Origin: VFKU01 sp964620045
Lineage (GTDB): Bacteria > Hydrogenedentota > Hydrogenedentia > Hydrogenedentales > GCA-2746185
Reading direction: 5' to 3'
NCBI GenBank assembly: GCA_964620045.1
Contig: CAZUJL010000033.1
Span: forward strand, 1 to 38,701
DNA length: 38,701 nt
The notes under the pieces: generated by a model
Seen by the model: only the letters and a program-made list of their open reading frames with translations
The model's database searches: none
Told to the model about the DNA's origin: nothing
Translations under genes and position numbers: made by a program
Shown: piece by piece, positions 24,202-32,799 of the stretch
How the letters are laid out: each line of letters begins with the position of its first letter
How positions within the stretch are numbered: position 1 is the stretch's first letter

Positions 24202-25242
24202 ATGTTTGCCGTGCGACCGATAGCGCCTGCGCAACCCGTGGCCGATCGCCTGGGCCGGCGGCTGCGCGACCTGCGCATCTCCGTCATCGACAACTGCAAC
24301 CTGCGTTGCCCCTACTGCATGCCGCAGGCGAAGTACGGCGACGGCTACCAATTCCTGCCCGAGAGCGAACTGCTGAGTTTTGCCGAGATTGAGCGCGTGG
24401 CGCGCGCGTTTGTGGCGCAGGGTGCGGCGAAGCTGCGCATTACGGGCGGCGAACCGCTGCTCCGCAAAGATCTGCACGTGCTCATTCGCGCGCTGAAGAG
24501 CATTGAGAGTGTTGAAGACATCGCGCTGACCACGAACGGGCTGTTGCTGCGTCGCCAGGCACAGGCCCTGCGCGAGGCCGGCCTCGATCGCGTCACGGTG
24601 AGCTTGGATTCGCTGGACGACACGATCGCGGGGCAGATGAACGGGCGTGGGGTGGCGGCGCGGGTTGTGTTGGATGCGATCGCGGCCGCGCAGGCCGTGG
24701 GCTTCGATCTGATCAAGGTGAACGCGGTCGTGCAGCGCGGCGTGAACGATGCGTCGGCGGTCGATCTCGTGGAGCATTTCCGCGGCACGGGCGTGATTGT
24801 GCGATTCATTGAATATATGGACGTCGGCACGCGGAACCGGTGGAAGCTGGACGAAGTGGTGCCCTCGCGCGAACTGCGCGATCGAATTCACGCGAAGTGG
24901 CCAATCCGGCCGGTCGAGGCGAACTACCACGGCGAAGTCGCCGAGCGGTATGCGTTCGAAGACGGGCGTGGGGAAGTTGGCTTTATTTCGAGCGTGACCG
25001 AGCCGTTCTGCGGCGGATGCACCCGCGCGCGGTTGTCGGCGGATGGGTCGTTGTATACGTGTCTGTTCGCGTCGACGGGTCTCGATCTGCGTGGACCGCT
25101 CCGCGCGGGCGCGACGGACGAACAGTTGCGCGAGATGATTGGCGGCGCGTGGAAAAAGCGCGACGATCGGTATTCAGAACTGCGCGCCGGTCTGCACGCG
25201 GCGGGCGAGGCCAAGGTCGAAATGTACAAGATAGGTGGATGA
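24202..25242 (+). CDS. moaA: GTP 3',8-cyclase MoaA
   Basis: A 346-residue radical SAM enzyme catalysing the first step of molybdenum cofactor synthesis, conversion of GTP to 3',8-cyclo-GTP. The SAM cluster ligands are C32, C36 and C39 in CNLRCPYCMP. The second cluster is in FCGGCTRARLSADGSLYTC, and the C-terminus ends in the conserved Gly-Gly (KIGG) needed for activity. ITGGEPLLRKDL and TTNG motifs are intact. It starts at ATG 24202; a GTG three codons later has better spacing from GAAGG and is possible. It heads a five-gene operon in which moaC begins immediately after its stop. Confidence 0.97.
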   Translation: MFAVRPIAPAQPVADRLGRRLRDLRISVIDNCNLRCPYCMPQAKYGDGYQFLPESELLSFAEIERVARAFVAQGAAKLRITGGEPLLRKDLHVLIRALKSIESVEDIALTTNGLLLRRQAQALREAGLDRVTVSLDSLDDTIAGQMNGRGVAARVVLDAIAAAQAVGFDLIKVNAVVQRGVNDASAVDLVEHFRGTGVIVRFIEYMDVGTRNRWKLDEVVPSRELRDRIHAKWPIRPVEANYHGEVAERYAFEDGRGEVGFISSVTEPFCGGCTRARLSADGSLYTCLFASTGLDLRGPLRAGATDEQLREMIGGAWKKRDDRYSELRAGLHAAGEAKVEMYKIGG

Positions 25243-25713
25243 ATGCTGTCGCACATCAACGATAAGAACCAGCCGGCCATGGTGGACGTGAGCGCGAAGG
25301 CCGCCACGCGGCGCACGGCGCATGCGCGCGCCGTGATTGAGCTGCCGGATGCCGTGGCCGCCGCGATCTCGGGCAACGAAATCACCGGGCCGAAGGGGCC
25401 GGTGTTTCAGACGGCGATCATCGCGGGCGTGATGGCGGCGAAGAAGACGAGCGAGCTGATTCCGCTGTGCCACCCGATTGGGTTGGAAGACTGCAAAGTT
25501 GAAATCACGGTGAAGGACCCGAAGACGCTGTGGGTCGATTGCCACACCGTCATCACGCACAAGACCGGCATCGAGATGGAAGCCATGACGGGCGCCACGG
25601 TCGCGGCGCTGACGATTTATGACATGTGCAAGGGCCTGTCGCACGGGATCGTGATTCGCGACGTGCGGCTGATCGAAAAGCGCGGAGGCAAGAGTGACTA
25701 CGTCGCGGGATAA
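25243..25713 (+). CDS. moaC: Cyclic pyranopterin monophosphate synthase MoaC
   Basis: A 156-residue enzyme that works with MoaA to make cyclic pyranopterin monophosphate. Family hallmarks are MVDVSAKAATRRTAHARA near the start, KKTSELIPLCHPIGLEDC in the middle, and TGIEMEAMTGATVAALTIYDMCKG followed by KRGGKS. Length is typical. The ATG directly abuts the moaA stop codon, with AGGTGG upstream, so the two are translationally coupled. It acts as a hexamer in the cytoplasm in known examples. Confidence 0.97.
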   Translation: MLSHINDKNQPAMVDVSAKAATRRTAHARAVIELPDAVAAAISGNEITGPKGPVFQTAIIAGVMAAKKTSELIPLCHPIGLEDCKVEITVKDPKTLWVDCHTVITHKTGIEMEAMTGATVAALTIYDMCKGLSHGIVIRDVRLIEKRGGKSDYVAG

Positions 25714-26308
25714 CGCCCCGGTGTGCGGGCTCGTGCTGGCCGGTGGGCGCAGCACGCGCATGGGCACCGACAAATGCGCGCTGGAGATTCACGGCGTGCC
25801 GCAGGCGCGGTATTGCTTCGAGCTCTTGCGCGGATTCTTGCCCGAGGTGTGCGTCAGCGCGCGCCCTGATCAGCGGAACCATCCTGCGTTGGCTGGCCTG
25901 CCGCTGATTGAAGACCGCTACGACGGCATCGGCCCGATGAACGGCGTGTTGTCGGCGATGGATTCGCGGCCGGGCGTGGCGTGGCTCACGCTGGCGTGTG
26001 ACTTGCCGCTGGCGGATGCGCGCGGGGTGCGCACGTTGCTCGATGGACGCGACCCGGTGCGGCTGGCGACGGCGTACATGGCGTCGGATGGATTTTTTGA
26101 GCCGCTGTTCGCGATTTATGAACCATCGATCGGCGTGTGGCTGCACGAGCGGCTTGCGCAGGGGAAGTCCAGCCTGCGCGAGGCGCTGGCCGACGCGGAC
26201 GTGCGCCTGTTGTGTCCGCCGGAAGACACCATGCTGATGAACGTAAACACGCCGGAAGATTTGGTGCGGGTGACGGCCCTGACGGCGCAGAAGAGCGTGC
26301 AAACATGA
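25694..26308 (+). CDS. mobA: Molybdenum cofactor guanylyltransferase MobA
   Basis: A 204-residue nucleotidyltransferase that joins GMP from GTP to Mo-molybdopterin to give the bis-MGD-type cofactor. The signature LVLAGGRSTRMGTDK lies near residues 13-27, and a metal-site Asp is expected in LTLACDLPL near residue 101. The start is GTG 25694, with GGAGG five to six bases upstream, giving a 20-base overlap with moaC. The presence of mobA indicates that the organism uses guanylated cofactor, as in DMSO-reductase-family enzymes; none is encoded in this window. Confidence 0.93.
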   Translation: MTTSRDNAPVCGLVLAGGRSTRMGTDKCALEIHGVPQARYCFELLRGFLPEVCVSARPDQRNHPALAGLPLIEDRYDGIGPMNGVLSAMDSRPGVAWLTLACDLPLADARGVRTLLDGRDPVRLATAYMASDGFFEPLFAIYEPSIGVWLHERLAQGKSSLREALADADVRLLCPPEDTMLMNVNTPEDLVRVTALTAQKSVQT

Positions 26309-26553
26309 CGACGCGCCGGGTGCGCGTGCAATATTTCGCGATTCTGCGCGAGGAAGCGGGTCTCTCGGATGAGACAGTGGAGACCTCCGCGCAAACCGTC
26401 GCGGAGTTGTACGACGAGTTGTCCGCGCGGCACGGCTTTGCGTTGTCGCGTGAGCGTTTGAAGGTGGTCGTGAATGAAGAGTTCGACGAGTGGACCCGTC
26501 CCGTGCGTGAGGGGGATACGGTCGTGTTCATCCCGCCAGTCGCGGGCGGCTGA
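26305..26553 (+). CDS. moaD: Molybdopterin synthase small subunit MoaD
   Basis: An 82-residue ubiquitin-fold sulfur carrier. The sequence begins with a strand VRVQYFAILREEAGL and ends in PPVAGG, the C-terminal Gly-Gly that is adenylated and converted to thiocarboxylate. The start ATG 26305 overlaps the mobA stop as ATGA. It pairs with MoaE, encoded next, to insert sulfur into the precursor. No MoeB-type activating enzyme is encoded here. Confidence 0.95.
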   Translation: MTTRRVRVQYFAILREEAGLSDETVETSAQTVAELYDELSARHGFALSRERLKVVVNEEFDEWTRPVREGDTVVFIPPVAGG

Positions 26554-26562
26554 GAAAGAATT

Positions 26563-26997
26563 ATGTTCACACTGAGTACCGATCTGGTTGATCCGAGTGC
26601 CTTGCGCGCGCGTCTGGACGACCCGCGCGCCGGTGGCTGCGTCGAGTTCGAGGGCGTCGTGCGCAACGAAAACGACGGCCGCGGCGTGGTGCGGCTGGAG
26701 TACGAGGGCTACCCTGCCGTGGCCGTGAAAGAAGGCGAGGCTGTGCTGCGCGAAGCGCTCGCCAAGTTCGCGATTTTGCGCGCGGAATGCGTACACCGCG
26801 TGGGCACGCTGGAGATCGGTGATGTGGCCGTATGGGTGGGTGTGAGCGCGGCGCATCGTGGCGCGGCCTTCGACGCGTGCCGCTACATCATCGACGAGAT
26901 CAAACTGCGCCTGCCGATTTGGAAGAAAGAGCACTACCGCGAAGGCGACTCGGGCTGGGTCAATTGCCAAACGAACGCGCCGCAGGCGAAATCCTGA
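26563..26997 (+). CDS. moaE: Molybdopterin synthase catalytic subunit MoaE
   Basis: A 144-residue large subunit that transfers sulfur from MoaD thiocarboxylate to cyclic pyranopterin. Typical elements are GGCVEFEGVVRNENDGRGV at about 24-42, LEYEGYPAVA, AECVHRVGTLEIGD, AHRGAAFDACRY and the catalytic Lys region LPIWKKEHY. The start ATG 26563 follows moaD by 9 bases. It closes the moa/mob operon; the convergent gene's stop is 6 bases away. Confidence 0.96.
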   Translation: MFTLSTDLVDPSALRARLDDPRAGGCVEFEGVVRNENDGRGVVRLEYEGYPAVAVKEGEAVLREALAKFAILRAECVHRVGTLEIGDVAVWVGVSAAHRGAAFDACRYIIDEIKLRLPIWKKEHYREGDSGWVNCQTNAPQAKS

Positions 26998-27003
26998 ACC
27001 GGC

Positions 27004-28839
27004 TCATTCGCGCCGCAGGATTTTGATCACTTCGAGCAATTTTTCTTCGCCCGTGTAAAAGCGCACCATACCTTTTTTGTCGATGAACACCGTCTGCGGC
27101 ACGTATCCGGTGTGGTAGGCGGTGAAGGTGTCGGACGCATCGACGTCGTGACCGACGGGAAAGCGGACGTTCAGTTCCTTCACGTACGCGACGACGGCAT
27201 CGGGCGGAACGGCGGCATCGTGCACGGACACGATGGCGACATCAGGCGTGTTTTTGTACAACTGGTGCGCGGCCATCATTTCCGAGAGCCGCTGGATCGC
27301 GCGCGGCGTGCGGTCGAACCCGGTCCATAGAAACAACACGACGACCTTGCCGCGCAAATCGGCGAGCTTGAGTGCCGTCTGGCCTTCGGGGAGATTCAGC
27401 CACGCGCGGCAGACGAGCTCGGGCGCCGGCTTATCGACCAGCGACAGGAGTTCGTTTGGCCAACGGCCGTCAATCTTCGGTGGTTCGGGTTTGAAATCCC
27501 GCAGTCGGATTTCCGGTACGTCCAGCTTCGCCGGATCAATTTCGAAGTCCCGCCGCTGAAAGCGCAGCGCGTGCTCGGCGCGAAAGCGCAGCGGCTCGTC
27601 CGGCACGGTGTCCAGCGAGAGCGTGAAATTACCGGTAGCATCAGGGACCGCGACGAGCGGCGAATCCAGGTTGAGCGACGTGATCAGCACTTCGCCCGGC
27701 GAGGCGCCGTCGCGCGTGTCGACTTTTCCGTGCAATTCCGGCAGGCCGCGAAAGCGAACGGACTCGATTTCAATGTCAGGCGCGTCGCCCACCTTTAAAT
27801 AAATGCGGGGCGCTTCGGACGTCATGCGCCGCGGCGGATACACGTGCAGCGCGCCCTCGCCGGCCGGCACCAGCATTTCGAATCCGCCCTGCGCGTCGCT
27901 CACGGTCTCGGCGACGAAATATTCATTCGTGCGATAGGCGAATACCGCGAGCGGCACCGGCGCGTTTTTTTCGTCGAGCGCGCGGCCGTGCAGGCGATGC
28001 GGCGCGGGCAGCGCGAGATTAAGCACGGCGTCACCCGTGATCGTGTCGGCCATTACGGCCTTGGGCAGCGGCATCGCGTGGCGCGGATGCTGCGCGGCCA
28101 CAAAATATTTTCCGGCCGGCACGCGCGTGGAATAAAAACCGTCCGCATCGGTCAGTGTTTCGGTGACGAGAATCGTGCCGGACGTTTCGCCGGGACGATA
28201 CACGGACACTCGTGCGTGTGCGACGCCCGCGCCGGCGTTGTCCGTGATGCGACCGGCCAGCGGCACGCCGTCGGGCAATGGAAAGTCGATGTCTTCGCCG
28301 GCGGGAAGCGCGGGCAACACGCCGTCGGCATACCCCGGATGGCCGATCGAGACGTTGATAAACGCGTCGCGCGGCAAGGGCGGCAACGCGAGAAATCCTT
28401 TGGCGTCGCTGAGTGCGGCCGGGAAATCGAGCGAGGCGAGGTCTTGCACGAAGACATTGAACACGCCCGGCAATTCGAGTCGTGCGAGTGACGCGCCCTC
28501 GACGGGTTCATAGCGCGTGTTGATCACGCGCAGTTGCGTGGCAGTCGGCGGAACCAATTTCAGATTAATCTCGGTATCGTCGATGCATTGCCCCGACGCG
28601 CCGCCGAGCGCGAATCCATCCTTGAGCACCACGAGCTGCACCGAGCCCGTTGGCACATTGGGAAACGAAAATTTTCCGGAGTCATCGGTGAGTGTGACGC
28701 TCGGCGTGCGCGCGACCGTGAGCCACACGCGCGCGTCGGATACCACAACATCGTTCGGATCGCGCACAACACCGGAGAGCGTGTGGGCAGAGGCCGCGCT
28801 CGCCGCGAGCAGCAGTATCGCCGCGCACGCGCGCCGCAC
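27004..28839 (-). CDS. Secreted protein with carboxypeptidase-regulatory repeats and a TlpA-like domain without CxxC
   Basis: A 611-residue protein. A signal peptide (RRACAAILLLAASAASA) is followed by several carboxypeptidase-regulatory-like beta domains, recognisable by repeats such as SGVVRDPNDVVVSDARVWL, LAGRITDNAGAGVAHARVSV and LHGRALDEKNAPVPLAVFAY. The last 150 residues resemble a TlpA/thioredoxin-fold domain (LRGKVVVLFLWTGF, then VPQTVFIDKKGMVRFY). Where TlpA proteins have WCxxC, this has GFDRTP, so it cannot do disulfide chemistry in the usual way. I use GTG 28839, two bases after the upstream gene's stop, because the signal peptide begins there; a GTG at 28896 would add a long Arg-rich extension. 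It probably acts in the periplasm or outside. Confidence 0.8.
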   Translation of the reverse strand: MRRACAAILLLAASAASAHTLSGVVRDPNDVVVSDARVWLTVARTPSVTLTDDSGKFSFPNVPTGSVQLVVLKDGFALGGASGQCIDDTEINLKLVPPTATQLRVINTRYEPVEGASLARLELPGVFNVFVQDLASLDFPAALSDAKGFLALPPLPRDAFINVSIGHPGYADGVLPALPAGEDIDFPLPDGVPLAGRITDNAGAGVAHARVSVYRPGETSGTILVTETLTDADGFYSTRVPAGKYFVAAQHPRHAMPLPKAVMADTITGDAVLNLALPAPHRLHGRALDEKNAPVPLAVFAYRTNEYFVAETVSDAQGGFEMLVPAGEGALHVYPPRRMTSEAPRIYLKVGDAPDIEIESVRFRGLPELHGKVDTRDGASPGEVLITSLNLDSPLVAVPDATGNFTLSLDTVPDEPLRFRAEHALRFQRRDFEIDPAKLDVPEIRLRDFKPEPPKIDGRWPNELLSLVDKPAPELVCRAWLNLPEGQTALKLADLRGKVVVLFLWTGFDRTPRAIQRLSEMMAAHQLYKNTPDVAIVSVHDAAVPPDAVVAYVKELNVRFPVGHDVDASDTFTAYHTGYVPQTVFIDKKGMVRFYTGEEKLLEVIKILRRE

Positions 28840-28841
28840 GC

Positions 28842-30890
28842 TTAGTGTTCCGTGGCCACGGCGGCGATGGCGGAGACGGGCGGCAATCCGACGCACTCCA
28901 GCACGACTTCACCGGCGGCATTCACGACATAGGTGTACGGCCCGGCCGGCGGATCGCCGCGCAACACGGGAATGGTCGCCGTCGCGCACGTCACTTCGCT
29001 CGAGACGACCACAACGAAAACGACATTCGACGGCGGCAACACGCGCTGCGCCTGCGCGAGCGCATCCGCCATCATCTCGGCCTGCGCGGCGGGAACATGC
29101 ACGACCACGGCGGGCCGCTTGTCCGCGTCCGCGGGCAGAGTGCCGCACAGCGGGGCGTGCTTTTGCCAGGCATACTTGCGGCCCAGCGCCGAGCGGCCGT
29201 TCTCGGCGCTGGGAATGGTAAGGACGCCGATATCGGCGGCAGCATCTTTGGTGGGCACCAGCGAAGCCGATTCGCCCGAGGCTGTGGGCGCCCCTTCCGT
29301 CGAGAGTGCGCTCACAAAGCATACGAGCGGCGTGCCAGGTACCACGGCGGGCCAGCGCACGGCGCCATCTTTTGCGCTATAGGTACGCCACAGCGTCACC
29401 GGTTCGGCAAAGCCTTCGAGAATCGTGCGCGCTTCGACGAGCACGCCGGCCACGCCGTCATTCTTTTCGTTCGAGATGCGCCCTGTCAGCGACGTCAGCG
29501 GCGTGACCTGCACGATCGCGTCCGCGGAACGGTCCCGCGTGATGGCAAACAGCGCGCCTTCGGGGCGCGTGGGATGCTCGACCATGCCGACCACGGTGCC
29601 GTCGGACGGCAGCGTCAAGAAGGAGAGTTCCACGAGCCCGTCTGCATTCGTCACGTACCAGCCGAATTGCTCAGGCCGGAACACGCGCACGATCGCACCG
29701 GCGACGGGAGCGTCGGCGGCATCGATGACTTCCAGCGAATACTTCGGCAACGGCGCGACCCAGAAGATCGGTACGTCGGCCGTGTGTCCAGCCTCGATCA
29801 CAATGCGCATGCCGGTTTCCGGCGGCAGCAGGAATCCCGGCGCGCTCACGAGACGCACGACCGTTTCGCCTTCGGTTCCCTGGAGTTCATAGGTGCCCGA
29901 CGGGCCCGTGCGCGCGACGGCCGCGGGAATCCCGGCGGACTCAAGCACAAGGCGCGCGCCCTCGACCGGCAGGCCGGACTTCGCGTCTTTTACGGTGCCT
30001 TGCAGCGATGCCGTGCCCGCAACCTGCAGCGCGACACGCTGATTCGGGTACTCCGGACTGATCAGCACGCGCTGCCAATTGGGCGAACGGAAATTGGTGC
30101 CCGACGCTTCATACAACCACGGCCCCGGCGTGAGGCGCACAACGAAACTGCCGTCCGCCTGCGAACGCGTAACGACCGTGCCGTGCGGAGGCTCAGCGTT
30201 GCGGAATAGCAGCAGCGCATTCGGCACGGCCGTGTCGCGGCCGCGCGCGACGACATTGCCGGACACCAGAACGCCGGGCGACAACACGATGCGCGCGTCG
30301 CGACTGCCGACGCGGAGTAGCGGATCTTCCTGGGCGTACTGCGGGTGCGCGACTTTGATCGCGACCTCGGCATTCTGTGGCAACAGCGCGATCGAGAATT
30401 CGCCGCGCGCGTTGGTGCTGGGTTCCTGGATGCCGTGCGCCGCGAGTTTGGCGAAGGGGATGCCGACCTTGCTCTCGCCGAGAATCACGGCACGCGTGAT
30501 GCGCGCATTCGCGACGAGCTTGTTGTCGTTGTTGTATACGGTGCCCGCGAGCGTGCCCGGTTCGGACAGCACGATGTCGATATGCACGGCCGCGTCCAGC
30601 GCCAGCGTCGCGCTGCGGCCGTCGATTGCGCGGCCGGGCGCATACGCAAAGACGCCCGTGGTGCCGGGCAGCAGTTCGGTCAGGGTAAACACGCCGGCCG
30701 CGTCCGTCTGCGTCACCGTGAGCGGACCATCGAGGCCGGACTCGGCGAAGACCTTGGCGCCCGCGATGGGATTGCCGCCCGTATCGCGCACGGTGCCTTC
30801 GACCTTGGCGAGTCCCGCGCCGGATGCGGCGGAAGTCCACAAGGTCGCGGCGAGGATCAGGGTGGGTGCAAGGAAACGCGCTGGATACAT
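28842..30890 (-). CDS. Secreted multi-domain carboxypeptidase-regulatory-like protein
   Basis: A 682-residue exported protein. After a signal peptide ending near ASG-AGL come repeated beta-sandwich units with the pattern GTVRDTGGNPIAGAKVF, GTVYNNDNKLVANARI, GTVKDAKSGLPVEGARLVL and GRISNEKNDGVAGVLVEA. The C-terminal 100 residues (PAVVVHVPAAQAEMM, then PYTYVVNAAGEVVLECVG) resemble a thioredoxin-fold end without an active-site Cys pair. It has the same architecture as the protein encoded immediately downstream, so the two are probably an old duplication and may work together in the envelope. I use ATG 30890, with AGGGGGCGGA before it. Function is unknown; binding or structural roles are typical of such repeats. 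Confidence 0.78.
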   Translation of the reverse strand: MYPARFLAPTLILAATLWTSAASGAGLAKVEGTVRDTGGNPIAGAKVFAESGLDGPLTVTQTDAAGVFTLTELLPGTTGVFAYAPGRAIDGRSATLALDAAVHIDIVLSEPGTLAGTVYNNDNKLVANARITRAVILGESKVGIPFAKLAAHGIQEPSTNARGEFSIALLPQNAEVAIKVAHPQYAQEDPLLRVGSRDARIVLSPGVLVSGNVVARGRDTAVPNALLLFRNAEPPHGTVVTRSQADGSFVVRLTPGPWLYEASGTNFRSPNWQRVLISPEYPNQRVALQVAGTASLQGTVKDAKSGLPVEGARLVLESAGIPAAVARTGPSGTYELQGTEGETVVRLVSAPGFLLPPETGMRIVIEAGHTADVPIFWVAPLPKYSLEVIDAADAPVAGAIVRVFRPEQFGWYVTNADGLVELSFLTLPSDGTVVGMVEHPTRPEGALFAITRDRSADAIVQVTPLTSLTGRISNEKNDGVAGVLVEARTILEGFAEPVTLWRTYSAKDGAVRWPAVVPGTPLVCFVSALSTEGAPTASGESASLVPTKDAAADIGVLTIPSAENGRSALGRKYAWQKHAPLCGTLPADADKRPAVVVHVPAAQAEMMADALAQAQRVLPPSNVVFVVVVSSEVTCATATIPVLRGDPPAGPYTYVVNAAGEVVLECVGLPPVSAIAAVATEH

Positions 30891-30952
30891 CAAGTCCGCC
30901 CCCTAAAATGCGTCCACGCATCGTAACAAGAAGCGGGGCGGCGTCGCTACCG

Positions 30953-32215
30953 CTATTGAATATGTTCGATCGTCGCCATTTGCAGGGTTTCGTAGGACAG
31001 GCGGAACACGCGGCGCATGGCGATCTCCGGGTCCGTGCCATCGGCGATCTCGCTCAGGTAATGCGCGAGACGGCGCGTGCCGTAGCGTGTTTTGAGGTAC
31101 TCCACCGTGGCATGGGCCTGCTTGTAGGCGAGGATGAGCTCGTCCTTGGTGAGGCGATCAAGCTGGCCTTCGACAAGGTCGCTCAGGTTGAACAGCGCGC
31201 CGTCTTCGGAGGCTTTGCGCAGAAACGCGCGATCGAGGTCCGACAACGGAAGCGTGAGCGCCTCGGCGACGCCCTCGTTGAACCACCACGGCACGCCCTC
31301 GCGCGCAATATCGCGCACCACCACGTGCACATATTCATGGTGCAGGCGCCGGCGCATTTCCTCCTGGGGAAGGGGATTGCCGTCCGCCCCGATCACGGGG
31401 CAGCGGATCTTGGTGCCGTCGTAGACCGCGCCGATGTGGTCCTTCATCATCGTCGCTTCCATGAAGCCCTCGCTTGTGTACAGCGAGACCTGCACGGGCG
31501 TCGGCGGGAAACTTTGCAGCGCCTTGCCAACGTCGCGGTAGGCCGCTTCGAGAATCGAAACGACGTCGCGCACGAGACGGCCTTCGGCTTCCTGACTGTA
31601 GGTCACATTGAAATGCTGCGAGGTCTTGTCGCTGTAGTCGGCTTCGACTTTATGATCGCGGCGCGCGATTTCCAGCCGCTCGGCGAGTCCTTCACGATCT
31701 GGATCCACGCGCTCGACCCAGTCCCACTGGTCGAGCGCGGAATTCACATCGTTGTCGCGGTAATACGCCTCGCCAAGCAGATAGTGTGCGTCAACGTCGT
31801 TTGGCATCAGCTCGATGGCTTCTTCGAGACGGAAGATCGCCTCGCGCACGTCGCCCTCGTGCAGGTAATACGCGCCGAGCTGCATCAGCGGCATCGCGTT
31901 CTCGGGATCGTTCTGCACCGCCTGGCGAAGGCGGCTGATCGCGTTCTTGTAGTCGCCTTTGCCGGCGAGCGTCGAGGCATGCGCCTGCAAGGAATTGGTC
32001 AGGTTGCGCCGGACGACGGTGTTGTCGGGCTCGAGCTGCAGCGCCGCGTCAAAATGGGTGATGGCCGCGGCCCACTCCTCGCGCTCGTAGCTGGCGACAC
32101 CGAGGGCGTTCATCTGCGCGGCTTCCTGGGAGTTCTGCGCAAATGCGGGTGCCACGGCCAGCCACGTCGTGGCGACCATCAAAACGCCGGCGAGTCCCCC
32201 GAATCCCCGGTGCAT
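30953..32215 (-). CDS. Secreted TPR protein with a peptidase-MA-like HExxH domain
   Basis: A 420-residue exported protein. A signal peptide ends near AFA-QN (residues 26-28). Residues about 30-175 hold three to four TPR units (for example AQMNALGVASYEREEWAAAI). The C-terminal half is a gluzincin-like metallopeptidase domain, with H293-E-Y-V-H297 and the third ligand E314 in WFNEGVAE, as in the peptidase MA family. All zinc ligands are intact, so proteolytic activity is plausible. It starts at ATG 32215 with AGGAG six bases away, 13 bases after the RidA stop, so it is in the RidA operon. Its substrate may be an envelope protein. Confidence 0.85.
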   Translation of the reverse strand: MHRGFGGLAGVLMVATTWLAVAPAFAQNSQEAAQMNALGVASYEREEWAAAITHFDAALQLEPDNTVVRRNLTNSLQAHASTLAGKGDYKNAISRLRQAVQNDPENAMPLMQLGAYYLHEGDVREAIFRLEEAIELMPNDVDAHYLLGEAYYRDNDVNSALDQWDWVERVDPDREGLAERLEIARRDHKVEADYSDKTSQHFNVTYSQEAEGRLVRDVVSILEAAYRDVGKALQSFPPTPVQVSLYTSEGFMEATMMKDHIGAVYDGTKIRCPVIGADGNPLPQEEMRRRLHHEYVHVVVRDIAREGVPWWFNEGVAEALTLPLSDLDRAFLRKASEDGALFNLSDLVEGQLDRLTKDELILAYKQAHATVEYLKTRYGTRRLAHYLSEIADGTDPEIAMRRVFRLSYETLQMATIEHIQ

Positions 32216-32228
32216 ACGGCTCCTGCGG

Positions 32229-32618
32229 TCAGCGGCCCCCGAGATATACCGTCACGTCGATCTCGACGATGGCGCCCGCCGGCAGCTTGGCGACCTGATA
32301 GGTCGTGCGCGCCGGCGGATTTTCCGGAAAATAGGTTTGGTACACCTTGTTGAACGCCTGGAAATCATTGAGGTCCGCGAGGAACACGCAGGATTTCACA
32401 ACATCCTTCAGCGTCGCGCCGGCGGCCTTGAGCACCGCCTGGATGTTCGCGAACACCTGGTGCGTTTGCTCGTCGATCGTGCCTTGCAGCAGGCCGCTGC
32501 CGTCCGGCTTCAGCGGAATCTGACCCGAGAGGAATAGAAAGTCGCCCGCGCGCACAGCGTGAGAGTAAGGCCCGATTGCGGGCGGCGCGCCCGGCGCAGT
32601 AATGCAGGTTTTCGACAT
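32229..32618 (-). CDS. ridA: RidA-family enamine/imine deaminase
   Basis: A 129-residue protein of the YjgF/YER057c/UK114 family. It would hydrolyse reactive 2-aminoacrylate-type enamines and imines made by PLP enzymes, releasing ammonia. Characteristic segments are APGAPPAIGPYSHAVRAG, LFLSGQIPL, QVFANIQAVLKAAGATL and PPARTTYQVAKLPAGAIVEID, with the substrate-binding Arg and Glu in the last segment. The start is ATG 32618 with GGAG upstream. It is the first gene of a four-gene run of otherwise secreted proteins, a common type of unrelated neighbour for RidA. Confidence 0.93.
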   Translation of the reverse strand: MSKTCITAPGAPPAIGPYSHAVRAGDFLFLSGQIPLKPDGSGLLQGTIDEQTHQVFANIQAVLKAAGATLKDVVKSCVFLADLNDFQAFNKVYQTYFPENPPARTTYQVAKLPAGAIVEIDVTVYLGGR

Positions 32619-32657
32619 GTCGATCTCCGTGGGTAAGCGTGAAATTCCCCCGTGTAG

Positions 32658-32686
32658 ACCGTACCACACCGGCACGGAGCGGTCAA
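32658..32686 (-). promoter_or_regulatory. Promoter candidate of the ridA operon
   Basis: On the minus strand TTGACC (32681-32686) and TACGGT (32658-32663) are 17 bases apart. The -35 is good and the -10 is weak. It faces away from the promoter at 32714-32742. Confidence 0.4.
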
Positions 32687-32713
32687 CGAATCGGCATGCG
32701 CCGAAGACATGAA

Positions 32714-32742
32714 TTGACGACCCGGAGAGGCCTGCCTATAAT
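32714..32742 (+). promoter_or_regulatory. Strong housekeeping promoter of the coiled-coil gene
   Basis: TTGACG (32714-32719) and a perfect TATAAT (32737-32742) are 17 bases apart, the best consensus match noticed in the window. Transcription would begin about 50 bases before the GTG start at 32800. Confidence 0.65.
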
Positions 32743-32799
32743 GGCCTCGGCTGGGGGCGCATTTAATTTTCGAATGCGAGTATTGGGGGAGAATCACAC

